64,000 bases of DNA from WLND01 sp040398845 (GCA_040398845.1 JBBATH010000002.1:1-64000); one strand, 5' to 3'; counted from the stretch's first letter, positions 42,990 to 51,763 are shown. Numbers and translations are program-made. The notes: generated by a model not told the origin, from the sequence alone.

Positions 42990-44494
42990 TGGTCTCCGTA
43001 GACCTCGCGCAGGCGGCCCTTGGCAATCTTTCCGGTGGCCGAGTGCGGGAGTGTGTCAACGAGGCGGATGCTCGACGGGCACTTGAATCGGGCTAAACGC
43101 GTGGCACAGTGGGCCGCGATCTCCTCACGCGAGGGCCCAGCCCCCTCACGCGTCACGACGATCGCCGAGACCGCCTCGCCAGTGGCATCGTCCGGCACCC
43201 CGACCACCGCCACCTCGATGACCCCCGCCATCGACTCGATCGCGAGCTCGATCTCGCGCGGGTAGACATTGAATCCGCTCACCAAGATGACCTCACGTCG
43301 CCGGTCGACGAGATAAAGGTCACCTTCCGCGTCGGCGTAGGCGACGTCGCCCGAACGGAACCAACCATCGGCATCCGGCCCGCCGAGGCCGGCCGGCCAG
43401 TAGCCCGTGAACACCGAGGCGCCCCGGACCCAGACCTCACCAGGGTCACCGTCATCGACTTCCTGCCCGCTGTCATCGACGAGCCGGACCTGCAACCCCG
43501 GCAGCGGCCGTCCGACCGAACCGGACTTGGCGACACCGGTCACCAGGGTCGTCGAGACCACAGGAGCCGTCTCGGTCATGCCATAGCCCTCGAATATGGT
43601 CTTTCCGGTGAGTGCAGCGAAGGCATCGAAGACGGCGACAGGCAGCGGTGAGCCGCCACTGGAGAGCAGCCGAATGGACTGACAGGCCTCGCGGGCCGCC
43701 GGCACCCGGGACCAGGCCTGATACATCGCCGGCGCCCCAGCCACCGTCGTGACTCCCTCGTCGGCGATCAGTCGAAGTGACTCCAGCGGATCAAAACGGT
43801 CGACGATTACACAGGTGGCGCCGACTGAAACTGCCAGGCCGAGCGCCGTGTTGAGGCCGTACACGTGAAACAGCGGAAGGACGAGCAGGACGGTGTCGGA
43901 CTCCAGCACAGCGGGAGGCTCGTTGAGCGACCTGAGCATGTCAATGTTCGCGAGCAGCGCTGCGTGAGAGAGCATCGCGCCCTTTGGCCGACCGCTCGTT
44001 CCGGCCGTGAACAGTAGGAGGGCGAGCCCATTTGGAGCCACCGTTTCCTCAGCCGGCGCAATGGGCTGTGCTGCAAGAAGCCTGCTCCACAAAGCGGACG
44101 ACACATCGACCACCTCACAGGAGGCGATCGCCTCGACGGCGCCCGATCCCACCGCCACAGTGGTCTCGTCGACGACGACCAGACGAGCACCAGAGTCGGT
44201 GAGGAGCACCGCTACCTCTGCCACGGTATAGGCCGGATTTAGCGCGACCACGACGAGCCCGGCGCGAAGGATCGCGAAGTACCCGATGACGAATTCGATC
44301 GAATTCCCGAGCAGCAGGGCCACTCGATCCCCCGGATGCAGCCCCTGCTCGCGCAGGCCGCCAGCGACATGATCGACCGCTTCATCGAGCTCCGACCAGG
44401 TGAGCCGGCGTGCGCCGTCGATGAGGGCCGGACGATCTGGAGTTATCCCTGCCGGGCCGCGCAGCAACGACGCTAGGTTCGTCTGCTCGCTCAT
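42986..44494 (-). CDS. long-chain acyl-CoA synthetase-like AMP ligase
   Basis: A 502-residue acyl-activating enzyme. The ATP loop is LLFTAGTSGRPKGAML, the adenylate motif is FEGYGMTETAPV, the hinge region contains GWFRSGDVA and VSGFNVYPREIE, and the catalytic lysine is in SATGKIAKG. Substrate is unknown; fatty acids are likely. ATG 44494 was chosen because upstream codons are shadow sequence. It diverges from the HAD phosphatase gene across a palindromic site. Confidence 0.88.
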   Translation of the reverse strand: MSEQTNLASLLRGPAGITPDRPALIDGARRLTWSELDEAVDHVAGGLREQGLHPGDRVALLLGNSIEFVIGYFAILRAGLVVVALNPAYTVAEVAVLLTDSGARLVVVDETTVAVGSGAVEAIASCEVVDVSSALWSRLLAAQPIAPAEETVAPNGLALLLFTAGTSGRPKGAMLSHAALLANIDMLRSLNEPPAVLESDTVLLVLPLFHVYGLNTALGLAVSVGATCVIVDRFDPLESLRLIADEGVTTVAGAPAMYQAWSRVPAAREACQSIRLLSSGGSPLPVAVFDAFAALTGKTIFEGYGMTETAPVVSTTLVTGVAKSGSVGRPLPGLQVRLVDDSGQEVDDGDPGEVWVRGASVFTGYWPAGLGGPDADGWFRSGDVAYADAEGDLYLVDRRREVILVSGFNVYPREIELAIESMAGVIEVAVVGVPDDATGEAVSAIVVTREGAGPSREEIAAHCATRLARFKCPSSIRLVDTLPHSATGKIAKGRLREVYGDQ

Positions 44495-44505
44495 GCTCCC
44501 TACTC

Positions 44506-44521
44506 TGGCATACCGATGCCA
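44506..44521. promoter_or_regulatory. palindromic operator candidate in divergent promoter region
   Basis: TGGCAT-ACCG-ATGCCA is a perfect 6+6 inverted repeat 12 bp upstream of the acyl-CoA synthetase start and just before the HAD gene. It could bind a regulator that acts on both genes. Downstream, TACGCT (44531-44536) could be a -10 for a leaderless HAD transcript that starts at GTG 44543. Confidence 0.45.
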
Positions 44522-44542
44522 AGACCTCGGTACGCTCCATCC

Positions 44543-45421
44543 GTGGCGAGCAGGCGGGTTCCGAATGCACCTGACCTGCTCACGTCCTATCGCAAGGCGG
44601 GCCAAGCGTCAGCCGACGCCGCGGGCGAGGCGATCAGCGGACACATCGCGGGAGCCACCGCCGCCTTCTTCGACGTGGACAACACGATCATGCGAGGTGC
44701 GAGCATCTTCCACCTCGCCGTCGGGCTGGCCCGTCGTCACTACTTCAGTGGCCACGAGGTCTGGGGCTTCGGCGTCAAGCAGTTGCGATTCGTCCTCAGT
44801 GGTGCCGAAAACCTGGAGGACATGGCATCGGCCACGACGGCTGCGCTCTCCTTCGTTGAAGGGCGACGCGTCGATGAATTGCTCGCGCTCGGCGAGGAGA
44901 TCTTCGACGACAGCATGGTCGACAAGCTCATCCCCGGATCCCTCGCGCTCGCACAAGGGCACCTTGATGCCGGGCAGGAGGTCTGGCTCGTCACCGCCAC
45001 ACCGGTCGAGGTCGCCCGACTCCTTGCGCGTCGACTCGGACTTACGGGAGCACTCGGGACCGTCTCGGAAATTGAGGATGGCAAGTACACGGGTCGACTC
45101 GTTGGTCCGCCGCTCCACGGCCTGGCCAAGGCGGAGGCGGTGCACGCCCTCGCAGCCCGGGAGGGCCTCGACCTCAGCCAGTGTTGGGCTTACTCTGACT
45201 CGGCAAATGACATTCCGATGCTGTCAGCAGTTGGCCATCCCGTGGCAGTGAACCCAGATGCCACCCTGCGCGCGCATGCCCGAGACAACGACTGGAGGAT
45301 CCGAGACTTCCGGCGTAGGGAACAGGTGAAGCGCCTTGCGGTACCAGCCCTTTCCGGGGCCTCCGGAATAGCCGCGGGCCTCGCTGTCGGCTATGCGATC
45401 GGACGCGCTCGAAGGAGTTGA
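44543..45421 (+). CDS. HAD-superfamily IB phosphatase (SerB1-like)
   Basis: A 292-residue HAD hydrolase with motif I FFDVDNTIMRG, motif II threonine in VTATPVE and motifs III-IV in YSDSANDIPML. A helical cap lies between, and the C-terminus ends in a small Gly/Ala-rich helix (GIAAGLAVGYAIG). The mycobacterial serB1 (Rv0505c) neighbourhood is similar, but substrate is not assured. GTG 44543 is preferred; ATG 44516 would overlap the palindromic site and has no ribosome site. Convergent with the acyltransferase, 7 bp apart. Confidence 0.85.
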   Translation: MASRRVPNAPDLLTSYRKAGQASADAAGEAISGHIAGATAAFFDVDNTIMRGASIFHLAVGLARRHYFSGHEVWGFGVKQLRFVLSGAENLEDMASATTAALSFVEGRRVDELLALGEEIFDDSMVDKLIPGSLALAQGHLDAGQEVWLVTATPVEVARLLARRLGLTGALGTVSEIEDGKYTGRLVGPPLHGLAKAEAVHALAAREGLDLSQCWAYSDSANDIPMLSAVGHPVAVNPDATLRAHARDNDWRIRDFRRREQVKRLAVPALSGASGIAAGLAVGYAIGRARRS

Positions 45422-45428
45422 GCCGACG

Positions 45429-46397
45429 TCATCCGAATACGGATGGACGCTTCATGAGGAGGCGGTACAGCGCCTGCTGGATCTGCTCTCGCACCTGATC
45501 TGTGAGATTGAACACGAGCATTGGGTCGTCGGCAGCGCCCTCAGGATAGTCCTCGGTGTGGATCGGGTCGCCGAACTCGATGTACCACTTACTCGGCAGC
45601 GGCACCATCCCAAGGGGTCCCATCAGCGGAAACGTCGGGGTGATCGGGAAGTACGGCAGCCCAAGTAGGCGGGCCAGGGTCTTGGCGTTTGAGATCATTG
45701 GGTAGATCTCCTCTGCACCAACGATCGCTGTTGGCACGATCGGGGTTTTCGTCCGAAGAGCCGCGGCAACGAAGCCGCCCCGTCCGAAACGCTGGAGTTT
45801 GTACCGCTCACTGAACGGCTTGCCGATGCCCTTGAAGCCCTCCGGCCAGACGCCGACGATCTCACCCCGCTCGAGGAGTCGCTCGGCGTCGGGGGTACAG
45901 GCGAGGGTGTGACCGGCCTTGCGTGCGATCTCGCCGAGGAACGGCGTCTGGAAGACCATATTCGCCCCGAGCATGCGTAGGTGCCGGTGCGCCGGATGGT
46001 CATCGAGCAACGCCACCTGGGTCATCACCGAGTCAAAGGCCACGGTGCCAGAGTGGTTCGCGACGACCAAGGCACCCGACTCGGCCGGGATGTTCTCCAA
46101 GCCAGAGGCCTCGACCCGGAACCATGACCGATAAAGCGGACGAACAAGGGCCATGAAGACGTGCTCGGTGAGATCGGGGTCGAATCCGAACTCATCGATT
46201 GCGTAGTCACCGCTTCGACGTCGTTGAACGAATTCCCACGCCTCCTCCGCGAAGGCGCGAAGGCTTTCCGGTAACGAAGCGAGTTCTCCCTCGAGCCGCT
46301 GTTCGGGGGGCCGGACTACCGCAGGCACCGGCTGGGGCCCGGTGTTGCCCACGAGTCGCGCGGCCTTGGAAGGAGACAGCCTGCCGCTGTCGCCCAT
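45429..46397 (-). CDS. PlsC-like lysophospholipid acyltransferase
   Basis: A 322-residue acyltransferase with box NHSGTVAFD and the phosphate loop WPEGFKG, followed by FGRGGFVAAAL. The N-terminal 110 residues are polar and specific to this actinobacterial group (like Rv0502). ATG 46397 was chosen; the longer frame lies within the SDR gene. It probably lies in the same unit as the SDR, 16 bp downstream. Confidence 0.85.
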   Translation of the reverse strand: MGDSGRLSPSKAARLVGNTGPQPVPAVVRPPEQRLEGELASLPESLRAFAEEAWEFVQRRRSGDYAIDEFGFDPDLTEHVFMALVRPLYRSWFRVEASGLENIPAESGALVVANHSGTVAFDSVMTQVALLDDHPAHRHLRMLGANMVFQTPFLGEIARKAGHTLACTPDAERLLERGEIVGVWPEGFKGIGKPFSERYKLQRFGRGGFVAAALRTKTPIVPTAIVGAEEIYPMISNAKTLARLLGLPYFPITPTFPLMGPLGMVPLPSKWYIEFGDPIHTEDYPEGAADDPMLVFNLTDQVREQIQQALYRLLMKRPSVFG

Positions 46398-46413
46398 GTG
46401 GATGACCTGAGCA

Positions 46414-47379
46414 TCAGGCAACGTCGGCCAGCTCCTCATCACGCGCGAGAAACTCCTCAAAGGCGGCGTGAGTGGTGTAGGCCGGAGTGAACGTGAAGGT
46501 TCGCTCGACGAGCGAGGTGTCAAGAACCCTCCCGTAGGTGATGAACCGAACCTGCTCGTAGGAGAAGTCCAGCAGGCCAGCTCTCGAAAGGCTTCGACCA
46601 ACCGGGGTCAGCAGGAACTCGGGTAGTGCCAGCCGGGGACGACCAGTGAGCCTGATCGCCTGCGACAGCGTGAGGGCACCGGCGCCGGCCACGTTGAAGA
46701 TTCCAACCTGACGATCGTGCACGGCTCGGCGCAGGATCTCGAGTCCGTCGTCAACGTGGACGAACTGCAGTCGAGCATCGAACCCGAGAACCGTAGGGAT
46801 CACGGGAAGGGAGAAATACGCAGTCATCGCAGTATCGATGGCCGACCCAATGAAATTCGCGAAGCGAAAGGTCGAAACGGTGACATCGGGTCGGCGCCTG
46901 GCGAAACCGCGCACGTAGCCCTCGACCTCGGAGCAGTCCTTCGGCCAGCCGGCCGTCGGCGCGTGCTTGGGCTCCATGTCCTCGGTGAACATCGCCGGAT
47001 CCTTCGCCCCGCATCCGTAAACCCCGGACGTGGATTTCACAACGAGGCCTTCGAGTGAAGGTGTCCGCTGGCAGGCCGCGAGCAGTTGCATGGTGCCGAT
47101 GACGTTGATTTCCTTCATCGTACTCCGGCCACCGGCCTGCTTCGGGGTCGCGATGACCCCCATGTGCACGACGGTGTCAACCTTCGCCTCGCCCATGACC
47201 TTGGCGATCACCGGGTTACGGATGTCAGCCCGGATAAAGTCAATGCCCGGTATCGGCACTATCGGAGGAACGACATCAACACCGATCACCCGATCAACAC
47301 CCTTGTCACCAGCCAGGTTCTCCGCGATCCGGCTGCCGAGGGATCGAGAGACTCCCGTCACCAAGACGATGCGACCCAT
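46414..47379 (-). CDS. atypical extended SDR / NAD-dependent epimerase-like protein
   Basis: A 321-residue Rossmann-fold protein of the GalE-like extended SDR group. The nucleotide loop is VTGVSRSLGSRIAENL and the SDR acidic position is GVDVV. The catalytic YxxxK is not found where expected; the segment reads KDCSEVEGYVRGFAR, so ordinary epimerase chemistry is uncertain. It lies between bS22 and the acyltransferase, as galE2-like genes do in mycobacteria. Confidence 0.82.
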   Translation of the reverse strand: MGRIVLVTGVSRSLGSRIAENLAGDKGVDRVIGVDVVPPIVPIPGIDFIRADIRNPVIAKVMGEAKVDTVVHMGVIATPKQAGGRSTMKEINVIGTMQLLAACQRTPSLEGLVVKSTSGVYGCGAKDPAMFTEDMEPKHAPTAGWPKDCSEVEGYVRGFARRRPDVTVSTFRFANFIGSAIDTAMTAYFSLPVIPTVLGFDARLQFVHVDDGLEILRRAVHDRQVGIFNVAGAGALTLSQAIRLTGRPRLALPEFLLTPVGRSLSRAGLLDFSYEQVRFITYGRVLDTSLVERTFTFTPAYTTHAAFEEFLARDEELADVA

Positions 47380-47422
47380 ATTGCTCCCTCACAGCAGCCC
47401 CTTCGGCGCGAAGGGTTGTCAG

Positions 47423-47521
47423 CTACTTCTTATTGCGGCGCTGGACTCGCGTGCGTCGAAGCAGCTTGCGGTGCTTCTTCTTAGCCATCCGCTTGCGCCG
47501 CTTCTTGATGACTGAGCCCAT
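47423..47521 (-). CDS. small ribosomal subunit protein bS22 (AURKAIP1/COX24 domain)
   Basis: A 32-residue, strongly basic protein with sequence blocks MGSVIKKRRKRMAKKKHRKL and RRTRVQRRNKK, the pattern of actinobacterial bS22. Its ribosomal role is known from mycobacterial ribosome structures. ATG is preceded by GAGGATTCATTA. It sits between the BldC-like gene and the SDR, a conserved neighbourhood. It is below the size cut-off of many gene finders. Confidence 0.93.
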   Translation of the reverse strand: MGSVIKKRRKRMAKKKHRKLLRRTRVQRRNKK

Positions 47522-47668
47522 TAATGAATCCTCGCGTTGGTTGGCGGCAGCGGCATCACCGCTGAGCACGACAAATAGTGCACGATGCGAGGAAAGCCTA
47601 CCGCCGTCCGACGTTAGGCCGTTGACCCGGTGTCGTGACCCTCCCGCGCATCGGGATCGGAGCCGCCG

Positions 47669-47875
47669 TCAGGCGGTCTCGACGAAGGAGTCACGCAGGT
47701 AGTCGTGCACAGCCTGCTCGGGCACTCGAAAGGATCGTCCAACTCGTACGGCAGGCAATTCGCCGGCGTGGACGAGGCGATACACCGTCATCTTCGATAC
47801 GCGCATCACGGCGGCCACCTCGGCAACCGTCAGGAACCGTACCTCGGAGAAAGCCCGATCAGGGGTCGTTGACAT
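47669..47875 (-). CDS. BldC-like helix-turn-helix DNA-binding protein
   Basis: A 68-residue MerR-related/excisionase-type regulator: FLTVAEVAAVMRVSKMTVYR is the winged helix-turn-helix, followed by GELPAVRVGRSFRV. It resembles Streptomyces BldC, a developmental regulator; the role here is unknown. ATG 47875 gives the usual N-terminus. The 146-bp gap to bS22 shows no further gene. Confidence 0.9.
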   Translation of the reverse strand: MSTTPDRAFSEVRFLTVAEVAAVMRVSKMTVYRLVHAGELPAVRVGRSFRVPEQAVHDYLRDSFVETA

Positions 47876-48010
47876 CTCACACCGAACTTCCTGCTCAACG
47901 ACCGCACCGGCTTCCCCTCCGGTGACCAACAGTTGTCGAACGAACTGCACAATAGTGGCGAACGGGGCCGCTGGGGAAGTTGGTTTGCCATATTGCGGGC
48001 CACCCTTGAG

Positions 48011-48057
48011 GAACTATCTCCAGCCTGCCGGCAAAGAACTATCTCCAGCCTGCCGGC
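48011..48057. repeat. 25-bp tandem duplication of the acuC 3' end
   Basis: GAACTATCTCCAGCCTGCCGGC occurs at 48011-48032 and again at 48036-48057 (period 25). The second copy holds the last codons and stop of acuC; the first repeats them just downstream. It is a simple slippage or recombination duplication. Confidence 0.85.
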
Positions 48058-49235
48058 TCAGCGAGAAGGCCCCACGACGGAAAGCACGCCTCACGTGTGG
48101 CAAGGATCGCGGCATCGACCGGATCCCGAGGGTCGAACCCGTCGTCGAACGGCTTGGGCCATGGGTGCCGCCCATCAGTCATGTGCTCCGGTGCGGAGCG
48201 GCCCAGCACCGACGCTACGTAGTCGGTGAAGGCCTGCGGGATCGGGGTTTCTGGATTGATCGCATGTCCTGTTGCCTCGGCGATGAGGTGCGACCACGCA
48301 CGCGGGACGACGTCAACCCACTCGTACCCGCCGCCGCCGACCGCGAGCCATTGACCCCCTGCGTAACGGTGGGCCCATCGGTGGAGCGCCTCGTAGCTCA
48401 TTCGCTGCCCATCGATGGTCATCGTGAGGTTGGCCAGCGGGTCGTCGACATGGGAATCGACGCCCTGCTGGGTGACGAGCACCTGCGGCTCGAAGGCTCC
48501 GAGCAGGTCGGGCACGACGCTATGCAGGGCGCGAAGGAAGCCCTGATCACCGGTGCCAGCAGGGAGCGCCACGTTTACGGCCGTCCCGATGGCCCCCCGT
48601 CCGCCCACCTCGGTGGGCCACCCGGTGCCGGGGAACAAGGTGGCCGGGCTCTCGTGGATGGAGATGGTCATCACCCGCGGGTCGTCCCAGAAGATGGCCT
48701 GCACACCATCACCATGATGGACGTCAACGTCGACATAGGCGACCCGCTCGACGCCCTGCTCGAGCAGCCAGGCGATCGCTACTCCGATGTCGTTGTACAC
48801 GCAAAATCCGGACGCTGAAGCCGGCATCGCGTGGTGCAGTCCTCCTGCGAGGTTCACCGCATGCTCAACCCGGCCCTCGAAGACCCCACGGGCACCGGTG
48901 AGCGTGGCTCCAGCGACCCGGAGTGCGGCCTCGTGCATGCCGACGAACGCCGGGGTATCAGCGGTTCCGAGCCCCCGGCTCCGATCAGCCTGACGGGGGT
49001 CATCGGATGCCCGCTGGACCGCCTCGACATAGCCGGGCTCGTGAACGCGCAGGATATCGCCGAGTTCGGCGAACGGAACCGGGGTGAGCATGTCGACGTT
49101 GGCATGCTCGAGCAATCCGAATTCGGTCGCGAGACGCATCGCAAGCTCCACCCGGATAGGCGCGAGTGGATGCCCGGGACCGAAGTCGTACGCCCGGAGC
49201 CGCTCGTCCCACACGATTCCTACCCGCTCGCTCAC
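48039..49235 (-). CDS. acuC: acetoin utilisation / histone deacetylase family protein
   Basis: A 398-residue zinc-dependent deacetylase fold. Visible: active-site histidines in GLHHAMP, SGFCVYNDIGVAI, zinc ligands in DVDVHHGDG and QQGVDSHVDDPL, and the transition-state tyrosine in GGGGYEW. AcuC-type proteins deacetylate small acyl-lysines such as that of acetyl-CoA synthetase; the substrate here is unproved. GTG start, 3 bp after the proC frame begins downstream on the minus strand (proC lies upstream in transcription). Confidence 0.88.
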   Translation of the reverse strand: MSERVGIVWDERLRAYDFGPGHPLAPIRVELAMRLATEFGLLEHANVDMLTPVPFAELGDILRVHEPGYVEAVQRASDDPRQADRSRGLGTADTPAFVGMHEAALRVAGATLTGARGVFEGRVEHAVNLAGGLHHAMPASASGFCVYNDIGVAIAWLLEQGVERVAYVDVDVHHGDGVQAIFWDDPRVMTISIHESPATLFPGTGWPTEVGGRGAIGTAVNVALPAGTGDQGFLRALHSVVPDLLGAFEPQVLVTQQGVDSHVDDPLANLTMTIDGQRMSYEALHRWAHRYAGGQWLAVGGGGYEWVDVVPRAWSHLIAEATGHAINPETPIPQAFTDYVASVLGRSAPEHMTDGRHPWPKPFDDGFDPRDPVDAAILATREACFPSWGLLAEPAGWR

Positions 49236-49238
49236 GGG

Positions 49239-50036
49239 TCAGCCCCCGGCGAGTTCGCGGCTGCGGTCACGGGCAGCCTCAAGAGCCCCCCGCACGATCG
49301 TCTGAACCCCGCTTGAGTCGAGCACTGCGATCGCCGCCGCCGTGGTACCCCCCGGCGAGGTGACCTTCGCGCGCAGTGCGGCTGGCTCCTCATCGCTCGC
49401 CTCGAGTAGTCGGGCGGCCCCGAGCAACGTGTGGACGACCGAGGTGCGGGCCGTGTCGGCGGGCATCCCGAGTTCGATGGCCCCTGCCATCATCGCCTCC
49501 GCGAGGTAGAACAGGTACGCGGGGCCACTGCCGGAGACTGCCGTGACAGCGTCCTGCAGGCTCTCGGGGACCTCAACGACGACTCCTACAGACGACAGCA
49601 GCAATCTGGCGCGTTCGAGCGCCTCGGCGCCGCAATGGGCGCCTGCACTGATCCCGGTGACTCCACTCTCGATCCTCGCTGGCGTATTTGGCATCGCCCT
49701 GACGATGTTTGCGAGGGGCATAGAGGTCTCGAGTAGTCCCGTCGTGATGCCTGCTGCGATCGAGATGACGAGGGCACCCGGCTCAACGCTCGGTGCGATG
49801 TCAGCGACCAGGCCCCTGACGTCCTGCGGCTTCACCACAAGAATGATCACCTCGGCGCCCGCACACGCCTCGACGACATCTTCGATGAGCACGCCGAACC
49901 GATCTGCGAGTTCCGCGGCGCGATCCGCTCGCTTCTCTGCCACGACGATGACGGGCCTAGGAGTCAGTCGCCGCTGGAATCCATCGATGAGGGCCTCACC
50001 CATGACGCCACCACCGAGCACTGCAATCCGGGTCAT
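49239..50036 (-). CDS. proC: pyrroline-5-carboxylate reductase
   Basis: A 265-residue enzyme that reduces 1-pyrroline-5-carboxylate to proline. The NADPH-binding loop is LGGGVMGEALIDG, and the C-terminal signature is VSGSGPAYLFYLAEAM followed by SPGGTTAAAI. ATG 50036 gives the family N-terminus; the longer frame is shadow sequence. It lies 17 bp after the proline-dehydrogenase-like gene. Confidence 0.93.
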   Translation of the reverse strand: MTRIAVLGGGVMGEALIDGFQRRLTPRPVIVVAEKRADRAAELADRFGVLIEDVVEACAGAEVIILVVKPQDVRGLVADIAPSVEPGALVISIAAGITTGLLETSMPLANIVRAMPNTPARIESGVTGISAGAHCGAEALERARLLLSSVGVVVEVPESLQDAVTAVSGSGPAYLFYLAEAMMAGAIELGMPADTARTSVVHTLLGAARLLEASDEEPAALRAKVTSPGGTTAAAIAVLDSSGVQTIVRGALEAARDRSRELAGG

Positions 50037-50053
50037 CCGAGCACCTCCAAGTC

Positions 50054-50968
50054 TCACGCGCCGGGCAGGAGCGCCCGAACCACTGACGTCAAAGCGCTGG
50101 GTCGTTCTGCAAAGCCTCCCACGAGTCGACCGAACCACTCGGGACCAAAGGGCACGCACACGCGCACGCTCTCACCCGAGTCGACGAGTCGTTGCTGGAG
50201 ATGCTCGGCGCGGCCGAGGTACATGGCGAACTCGTACTGCCCGGTTCCACGGCCGTACCGGACCGCGAGTGCCTGGATGATCTCGACCAGGCGCGGGTCA
50301 TGGGTCGCGAACGAGGGCCACACCTCGTCGCCGCGAGCAAGGAGTGCCTTCGCGCAGCGCACATAGGACTTGTCCACCTCAATGTCGTGCTCAAAGCGTC
50401 CGGCGTCAGTGAGCACCGGGCCAGAGCCGGTCTTTGCCAGTCGCACGCGCCCGACCACGACGGCACAGTCTCGCTCGGTGCGCCGCAGCAACGATTGCAG
50501 GCCGATACCCACCTCGCGGCCAATTGCCCGCTGGCGCTGAACCAATGCGATCACGGCATCAATTTCGCCCGGGGCACTTGATGCCACGACGACCGACACA
50601 CCGGAGTCACGCGCAACCGCGCACACCTCGTTCAGGGCCTCGGGGCCCCTCGCCACCAAGAGGAGTTGGGCTGGCACGAGTACCTCGGCGATGGAGCCGA
50701 GCCCCGATGATCCCAGCAGCCCAATCAGCGTTTCGTAGTCTGCGATAACACCGTCAATATCGGCCGATGACTCGGCACCCCAGTGCCGCTCGAGGCTGAC
50801 GAAGCGGCCCGAGTCTGCGAGATCGTGGACCGATGCCATGACATCCCCCGGCGCCTCGCCCCCGGCAACACGCTGCACCAGGCCTCGTCCGATACCTGTG
50901 CTCGCGAGGAGGGGGCCGACCCGGTCGTTGCTCGCGATTCCGGAGACAACGCTTCGGACACTGCTCAT
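50054..50968 (-). CDS. proline dehydrogenase-like protein with altered substrate-site arginines
   Basis: A 304-residue PRODH-fold (TIM barrel, FAD) protein. Family blocks: DKSYVRCAKALL, FATHDPRLVEII and QYEFAMYLG. At the C-terminal helix, where proline dehydrogenases have RRLAERP-like sequence whose paired arginines hold the proline carboxylate, this protein has VGGFAERP. Proline catabolism is therefore not assured. Next to proC, which makes proline, it could form a futile pair unless its substrate differs. GTG and ATG alternatives near the start were not resolved. Confidence 0.75.
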   Translation of the reverse strand: MSSVRSVVSGIASNDRVGPLLASTGIGRGLVQRVAGGEAPGDVMASVHDLADSGRFVSLERHWGAESSADIDGVIADYETLIGLLGSSGLGSIAEVLVPAQLLLVARGPEALNEVCAVARDSGVSVVVASSAPGEIDAVIALVQRQRAIGREVGIGLQSLLRRTERDCAVVVGRVRLAKTGSGPVLTDAGRFEHDIEVDKSYVRCAKALLARGDEVWPSFATHDPRLVEIIQALAVRYGRGTGQYEFAMYLGRAEHLQQRLVDSGESVRVCVPFGPEWFGRLVGGFAERPSALTSVVRALLPGA

Positions 50969-50977
50969 GCATCGACC

Positions 50978-51763
50978 CTAATGCCCGGACGCGAGGTGAA
51001 GGCGCGCGAACTCGAGTGCCTCCACAAGGTCGATTTCACGGTCATCGCGCGTAAGCGCCCCGCGGGTGCTCACTTCGACAACCACGGTCTGGTCGAACCC
51101 AGTGCGCGCGAGATGCTGCAGAAGCTCAGCAGCCGGCTGCTCCCCCCGCCCGGGGATGAGGTGCTCATCGCGCGCCGAGCCGGTGCCATCGGCGAGGTGC
51201 ACGTGGCGGAGTCGACCTGCGAGGTCAGCAGCCATTTGCATGGCATCGCTCCGGGAGACCGACGTATGCGAAAGGTCGAGGGTTACGAATGGATAGTCCT
51301 CATCTCGGACGTCCCAGCCGGGCGCGTAGGCAGGGATCTCCTGACTCCCCGCGCGCCACGGGAACATGTTCTCGACCGCGAATTCGACCGCAGTCTCGTT
51401 TGCCATTGCTGCGAGTCCTGCGACGAATCCCTTGGCGTAGGAGCGCTGCCACCGAAACGGCGGGTGGACAACCACGGTCGATGCCCCGAGCCTCTCGGCC
51501 ACCTCCTTCGCTCGAACGAGCTTGCCCCACGGATCAGTACCCCAGACCCGCTGGGTGACAAGCAGGCAAGGAGCGTGGATGGACAGGATTGGGGTGTGAT
51601 AGTGATCGACAAGTGCGCTCAGGGCCTGGGGATCCTGGCTCACCGAGTCGGTGCCGACCATGACCTCGACGCCGTCGTAGCCGAGCCGCGCCGACATCTC
51701 GAAGGCGGCGGCCGTGCCCTCCGGGTAGACCGATGATGTCGACAGGGCAACGCGAGCCGTCAT
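50978..51763 (-). CDS. sugar phosphate isomerase/epimerase-like TIM barrel protein
   Basis: A 261-residue xylose-isomerase-like (AP endonuclease family 2) barrel. Putative metal ligands: Glu in FAVENMFPW, Asp and His in VTLDLSHT, HVHLADG, and Glu in VVVEVS. Substrate unknown; mycobacteria have a like gene (Rv0498) between ppx2 and proC. ATG 51763 overlaps the ATPase stop as ATGA. Confidence 0.8.
   Translation of the reverse strand: MTARVALSTSSVYPEGTAAAFEMSARLGYDGVEVMVGTDSVSQDPQALSALVDHYHTPILSIHAPCLLVTQRVWGTDPWGKLVRAKEVAERLGASTVVVHPPFRWQRSYAKGFVAGLAAMANETAVEFAVENMFPWRAGSQEIPAYAPGWDVRDEDYPFVTLDLSHTSVSRSDAMQMAADLAGRLRHVHLADGTGSARDEHLIPGRGEQPAAELLQHLARTGFDQTVVVEVSTRGALTRDDREIDLVEALEFARLHLASGH

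Noticed and set aside
48011..48057. Possible CRISPR-like repeat
   Set aside because: Only two direct copies with a 3-base gap, overlapping a coding end; no spacers and no cas genes.
47922..48818. A 298-codon open frame on the plus strand
   Set aside because: Antisense to acuC, which has all zinc ligands. No motif seen in the opposite frame.
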